Assembly (NCBI GenBank): GCA_028282185.1
Contig: JANQIJ010000101.1
Location: 1 to 8,291, forward strand
DNA: 8,291 bases
Origin: Rhodospirillales bacterium
Lineage (GTDB): Bacteria > Pseudomonadota > Alphaproteobacteria > Rhodospirillales > Casp-alpha2
Direction: 5' to 3'
Shown: positions 5,663-8,291 of the stretch, piece by piece
How the letters are laid out: each line of letters starts with the position of its first letter
Numbering within the stretch: position 1 is the stretch's first letter
Translations under genes and position numbers: made by a program
The notes under the pieces: generated by a model
The model's input: the letters and a program-made list of their open reading frames with translations, nothing else
Database searches by the model: none
What the model was told of the DNA's origin: nothing

Positions 5663-7565
5663 GATCACCGTACCGGAAGACAGCGACGCGCCGGAACTGA
5701 AACCCAGGATCAGCGTAATCGGCGTCGGCGGCGCTGGCGGCAACGCCGTATCGAACATGATCGCGGCGAACTTGGAAGGCTGCGATTTCATCGTTGCCAA
5801 TACGGATGCCCAATCCTTGAAAGGCTCAAAGGCTGAACGCCGTATCCAATTGGGCGGCGGCGTGACCAAGGGGCTCGGCGCCGGCTCCAAGCCGGAGGTC
5901 GGCCGCGCCGCGGCCGAGGAATCGATCGGCGAGGTGCTCAACGAACTGGGCCAGTCGAACATGCTGTTCATCGCCGCCGGCATGGGCGGCGGCACGGGCA
6001 CGGGCGCGGCCCCGGTGATCGCCAAGGCGGCCCGCGAACACGGCATTCTCACCGTCGGCGTGGTGACCAAGCCGTTTCAGTTCGAGGGCAGTCACCGGAT
6101 GCGCCTGGCCGAGGCGGGTTTGGACGAACTGGCCGGCTATGTCGATACCTTGATCATCATACCCAACCAGAACCTGTTCCGCGTGGCGAACGAGAAAACG
6201 ACCTTTGCCGACGCCTTCAAGATGGCCGACGACGTGCTGTATTCGGGGGTCCGTTCGATCACCGACCTGATGGTCATGCCGGGCCTGATCAACCTGGATT
6301 TTGCCGATGTCCAATCGGTCATGTCCGGCATGGGCCGCGCCATGATGGGCACCGGCGAGGCCGCCGGCGAACGTCGGGCGCTTGACGCGGCCGAGGCGGC
6401 GATTTCCAATCCGCTGTTGGACGACGCATCGATGCGCGGCGCCCGGGGCGTGCTGATCAATATCACCGGCGGCGAAGACATCACCTTGTTCGAGGTCGAC
6501 GAGGCCGCCAACCGGGTCCGTGCCGAGGTCGATGAAGACGCCTATATCATCATCGGTTCGGCGTTCGACCAGACGCTTGAGGGAACGATGCGGGTTTCCG
6601 TGGTCGCAACGGGTCTGGAAGCGGTGGAAGGCATTGAGCCGTCGCATCTGACCATGTTGTCGCAGACTCAGCGAATCGAACCGGTTCGCGTCCCGCGTCC
6701 GGCCGAGGAAGCCGGGATGGCGGCCCAACCGGATCCGGCCGTCGCCGAAACGTCGTCGCCGTCCATGGATGCGGCGGCCATCGAACCGGCGACCACCGAA
6801 TCCGGTGACGACATTGTCGCCGGCATTGCGGGTGACGCGCCGCCGCCGAGCATGGAGTCGGTCGAATCGGCGCCGCCGCCCGCGGCGGAACCCATCGACG
6901 CCGAACAGGCGCCGTTGGACCCGCCCATGGACGGCCCCGTGATCGGCGCGCCGGCGGCGATGCCGGGCAGCGACAATGTCGAAGCTTTCATCCCGCCGAA
7001 ACCCATGGAGGTTGCCGAGGACGGCAATGCGCCTTCGGAATCACAGGCAGATCCCTTCGATACGGCGGCGATGATCAATGGCGACAGCGACGATGCCGGC
7101 CGGCCGTCCAAGGCCGCCGGGCTGCTGCGCCGAGTCCGTAAGGACCGGGCCAAGGACGGGGCAAAGGCAGGCGACAAGCCGAGCGCCAAGGAACGCGGGT
7201 TGTCGCTGTTCGAACGGGTCACCGGCACCGGCCGGGCGCGGCCCGAGCAACCCGCCGCCGGTCCCGCGCCGTCACGCGCCATTCCCCATCCCGAGGCGCC
7301 GGCCCAGGCGGCATCCGACGAAGCCGCCACGGGCGGCACGATCGATGCCCTGATCCGGACGCGTCCGCCGGCCACGACCGAACCGGCGGCGACACCCGCG
7401 CCGGTGGAGCCCGCGGCAACACCTGAACCGGTAGCCACGATGGCGCCCGCCGAGTCGGAAAAACCGGCCCTCGGTGGTGTCGATCCGACCGACCGGCCGG
7501 CCCCGCCGGAAGCCGAGGACGATTTGCTCGATATTCCCGCTTTTCTGCGGCGCCAGGCCAATTGA
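5652..7565 (+). CDS. ftsZ: cell division protein FtsZ with a very long C-terminal linker
   Basis: This is the tubulin-like GTPase that polymerises into the Z ring at midcell. The protein has 637 residues, against 383 in E. coli. The GTPase core (about 19-320) has GVGGAGGNAV (24-33), the tubulin signature GGGTGTG (112-118), IIIPNQNLF (168-176), and the T7 synergy loop NLDFADV (214-220) whose Asp residues drive GTP hydrolysis in the adjoining subunit. All are intact. Residues 321 to about 625 form a Pro/Ala/Glu-rich linker expected to be disordered. Within it sits a basic island, KAAGLLRRVRKDRAKDGAKA (487-506), followed by GLSLFERVTGTG (516-527), which looks more constrained than its surroundings. 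The tail DIPAFLRRQAN (627-637) is the conserved C-terminal peptide that binds FtsA and other partners. The core is near-standard. The length excess is all linker, as in many alphaproteobacterial FtsZ proteins. Confidence 0.98.
   Translation: MTIKITVPEDSDAPELKPRISVIGVGGAGGNAVSNMIAANLEGCDFIVANTDAQSLKGSKAERRIQLGGGVTKGLGAGSKPEVGRAAAEESIGEVLNELGQSNMLFIAAGMGGGTGTGAAPVIAKAAREHGILTVGVVTKPFQFEGSHRMRLAEAGLDELAGYVDTLIIIPNQNLFRVANEKTTFADAFKMADDVLYSGVRSITDLMVMPGLINLDFADVQSVMSGMGRAMMGTGEAAGERRALDAAEAAISNPLLDDASMRGARGVLINITGGEDITLFEVDEAANRVRAEVDEDAYIIIGSAFDQTLEGTMRVSVVATGLEAVEGIEPSHLTMLSQTQRIEPVRVPRPAEEAGMAAQPDPAVAETSSPSMDAAAIEPATTESGDDIVAGIAGDAPPPSMESVESAPPPAAEPIDAEQAPLDPPMDGPVIGAPAAMPGSDNVEAFIPPKPMEVAEDGNAPSESQADPFDTAAMINGDSDDAGRPSKAAGLLRRVRKDRAKDGAKAGDKPSAKERGLSLFERVTGTGRARPEQPAAGPAPSRAIPHPEAPAQAASDEAATGGTIDALIRTRPPATTEPAATPAPVEPAATPEPVATMAPAESEKPALGGVDPTDRPAPPEAEDDLLDIPAFLRRQAN
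7380..7433 (+). repeat. two tandem 27-bp degenerate units in the ftsZ linker
   Basis: Codons 577-585 and 586-594 encode EPAATPAPV and EPAATPEPV, which are eight of nine identical. At the DNA level the units differ mostly at third positions, so the duplication is either old or kept at the protein level. It adds to the disordered FtsZ linker and keeps the reading frame. Confidence 0.6.
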
Positions 7566-7569
7566 GGGC

Positions 7570-7584
7570 ACGGTTTGAGACCGT
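7570..7584 (+). other. short hairpin just after the ftsZ stop
   Basis: ACGGT (7570-7574) and ACCGT (7580-7584) form a perfect 5-bp stem with the loop TTGAG, 4 nt past the ftsZ stop. No run of T follows, so it is not a convincing terminator. It could protect the 3' end or stall ribosome run-off, or be chance. Confidence 0.3.
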
Positions 7585-7615
7585 AACATTCGGAAACAAA
7601 TAGTGATTTGAGGGT

Positions 7616-7647
7616 CTCCCGGGTTCTGGCTATCAAGAACTCGGGAG
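7616..7647 (+). terminator. 12-bp hairpin in the ftsZ-lpxC gap, candidate terminator or attenuator
   Basis: CTCCCGGGTTCT (7616-7627) pairs with AGAACTCGGGAG (7636-7647) over 12 bp with one G-U pair and an 8-nt loop. The DNA after it (CTCTTGAGTTT) is only partly T-rich, so a classic intrinsic terminator is uncertain. The right arm can instead pair downstream: AACTCGGG (7638-7645) with CTTGAGTT (7650-7657) makes an 8-bp stem with two G-U pairs and a 4-nt loop. The two folds exclude each other. This is compatible with partial termination after ftsZ or an attenuation switch before lpxC. Confidence 0.4.
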
Positions 7648-7650
7648 CTC

Positions 7651-7677
7651 TTGAGTTTCCCCGGCGGCGTTTATATT
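7651..7677 (+). promoter_or_regulatory. candidate sigma-70-type promoter for lpxC
   Basis: TTGAGT (7651-7656) resembles a -35 box (4 of 6) and TATATT (7672-7677) a -10 box (5 of 6), with a short 15-nt spacer. A start near 7684 would give a leader of about 120 nt before lpxC. This is the most AT-rich spot of the gap. The poor spacing keeps confidence low. A second -10-like GATAAT at 7686-7691 has no partner -35 box. Confidence 0.35.
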
Positions 7678-7792
7678 GGCCCCCGGATAATTGCGGAAAA
7701 TCAGCCGCGGGCAAGGTTTTTTGGAAGACGAACGGCTCCTTGCCGGTGGCGCCACGCAGAACGGCACCGCAGACGACGAGACGACGGCATAT

Positions 7793-7798
7793 AAGGGA
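7793..7798 (+). promoter_or_regulatory. Shine-Dalgarno box that fixes the lpxC start
   Basis: AAGGGA lies 7 nt before the ATG at 7806. It argues that the long N-terminal extension of LpxC is translated. The alternative GTG at 7920, which would give an E. coli-like length, has no Shine-Dalgarno box. Confidence 0.65.
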
Positions 7799-7805
7799 TT
7801 TCCAG

Positions 7806-8291
7806 ATGGGGCTGACCGAGGGTCACATTAAGACCAAGAAGAACAAGACCGAAAAGAACAAGAGCACGAAGAACGGCAAGGCCAACGGCAGCGTCGAGAC
7901 GGCCGCCATTCAGACCGCCGTGCGTCAGCGGACACTTCGACAAGATGTTTCTGAAAGCGGCGTGGGGTTGCATTCGGGCGTCCCGGTGACGATGGTTCTG
8001 CGCGCCGCGCCGGTGGATCATGGAATCGTGTTTCGCCGGACCGATGTCGACGCCGACGGCGATATCGCCGCCCGCTGGGACCGGGTCGCCGACACGCGGC
8101 TGTGTTCGGTCATCGCCAATGACGCGGGTGTCACGGTGGGAACCGTCGAGCACTTGATGGCGGCCCTGGCCGGTTGCGGCATCGACAACGCGCTGATTGA
8201 ACTCGACGGCCCGGAAGTTCCGGCTATGGACGGCAGTTCCGAGCCTTTTGTCCAGATGGTCCGCGATGCCGGTGTCATCGACCAAGACATG
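7806..8291 (+). CDS. lpxC: UDP-3-O-acyl-N-acetylglucosamine deacetylase LpxC, N-terminal part (cut by window edge)
   Basis: LpxC is the zinc deacetylase that removes acetate from UDP-3-O-acyl-GlcNAc, the committed step of lipid A synthesis in the cytoplasm. The frame is open to the right edge, giving 162 residues, about half the protein. From residue 41 it follows the family: QRTLRQDVSESGVGLHSG (41-58), a first-domain beta-sandwich, and TVEHLMAALAGCGIDNALIE (113-132). In that last stretch Glu115 and His116 match the catalytic Glu78 and zinc-ligand His79 of E. coli. The DGPEVPAMDGSSEPFV motif is at 134-149. The later zinc ligands lie outside the window. The oddity is about 37 extra N-terminal residues, very rich in Lys and Asn with a 5-residue repeat, before the point where E. 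coli LpxC starts its fold. The downstream neighbour cannot be seen. Position after ftsZ matches the conserved ftsQ-ftsA-ftsZ-lpxC order. Confidence 0.95.
   Translation, partial: MGLTEGHIKTKKNKTEKNKSTKNGKANGSVETAAIQTAVRQRTLRQDVSESGVGLHSGVPVTMVLRAAPVDHGIVFRRTDVDADGDIAARWDRVADTRLCSVIANDAGVTVGTVEHLMAALAGCGIDNALIELDGPEVPAMDGSSEPFVQMVRDAGVIDQDM
7839..7883 (+). repeat. three degenerate 15-bp tandem units at the lpxC 5' end
   Basis: In frame, the units encode KNKTE, KNKST and KNGKA. The first two share the same nine bases AAGAACAAG at matching positions, and the third keeps AAGAAC. The segment is far less GC-rich than the surrounding gene. It looks like slippage expansion of a basic, likely disordered tail. 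Confidence 0.6.

Larger units (their letters stand above)
7566..7805 (+). other. ftsZ-lpxC intergenic region and lpxC leader
   Basis: This 240-nt stretch is the only sizeable gap in the window. It contains a small hairpin, a 12-bp hairpin with a competing alternative, and a possible promoter. Its last 120 nt form a leader in which GGCAAGG (7710-7716) can pair with CCTTGCC (7738-7744), and AGCCG (7703-7707) with CGGCT (7733-7737). I see no convincing coding frame in it on either strand. Confidence 0.6.

Noticed and set aside
5826..6728. 300-codon minus-strand open frame within ftsZ
   Set aside because: It lies fully opposite the conserved GTPase core, is His/Arg/Asp-rich and has no motif.
6668..7714. 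348-codon minus-strand open frame opposite the ftsZ linker
   Set aside because: Its Ala/Gly/Ser low complexity is the complement of the Pro/Ala-rich linker. No start signal or domain is seen.
7701..8285. 194-codon minus-strand open frame opposite lpxC
   Set aside because: The plus strand clearly encodes LpxC with its VEHLM zinc motif. The minus frame has no family features.
1..8291. CRISPR, insertion sequence, tRNA, toxin-antitoxin or defence system
   Set aside because: No spaced direct repeats, terminal inverted repeats, transposase motifs or tRNA fold were seen. All long coding frames belong to core cell wall, division or lipid A genes.

Overview
The window is a stretch of the division and cell wall (dcw) cluster of a Gram-negative bacterium. 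All genes are on the plus strand, in the order (murG tail?)-murC-murB-ddl-ftsQ-ftsA-ftsZ-lpxC, with lpxC cut by the right edge. High GC, the gene order, the ftsA-ftsZ-lpxC tail and the very long FtsZ C-terminal linker all point to an alphaproteobacterium, plausibly a Rhodospirillales-like lineage. That placement is inference from sequence style and not from a search.

Bases 1-4231 are packed tightly. murC may overlap the last codons of murG, murC/murB and murB/ddl share ATGA stop-start overlaps, and ftsQ starts on the base after the ddl stop. Shine-Dalgarno boxes usually lie 7 nt before the start. MurC, MurB and Ddl build cytoplasmic peptidoglycan precursors: MurB makes UDP-MurNAc, MurC adds the first L-Ala, and Ddl makes D-Ala-D-Ala for MurF. 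FtsQ is a bitopic divisome protein. FtsA is the actin-like membrane anchor of the Z ring. FtsZ is the tubulin-like GTPase that forms the ring.

The two small gaps in the fts part are not empty. The 34-nt ftsQ-ftsA gap is bridged exactly by a 13-codon ORF with ATGA overlaps at both ends. The 105-nt ftsA-ftsZ gap has a strong Shine-Dalgarno box and a TTG-started 33-codon ORF that runs into the ftsZ start. Both could be translational-coupling devices, but neither is proven.

The 240-nt ftsZ-lpxC gap (7566-7805) is the only real intergenic region. It holds a small hairpin next to the ftsZ stop, a 12-bp hairpin, an alternative overlapping hairpin, a possible sigma-70-type promoter and a long leader before lpxC. 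LpxC commits UDP-acyl-GlcNAc to lipid A synthesis and here has an unusual Lys/Asn-rich N-terminal extension.

I see no mobile element, CRISPR array, tRNA, rRNA or accessory system. This is core-genome DNA, and the points of interest are local regulatory architecture and low-complexity protein segments.
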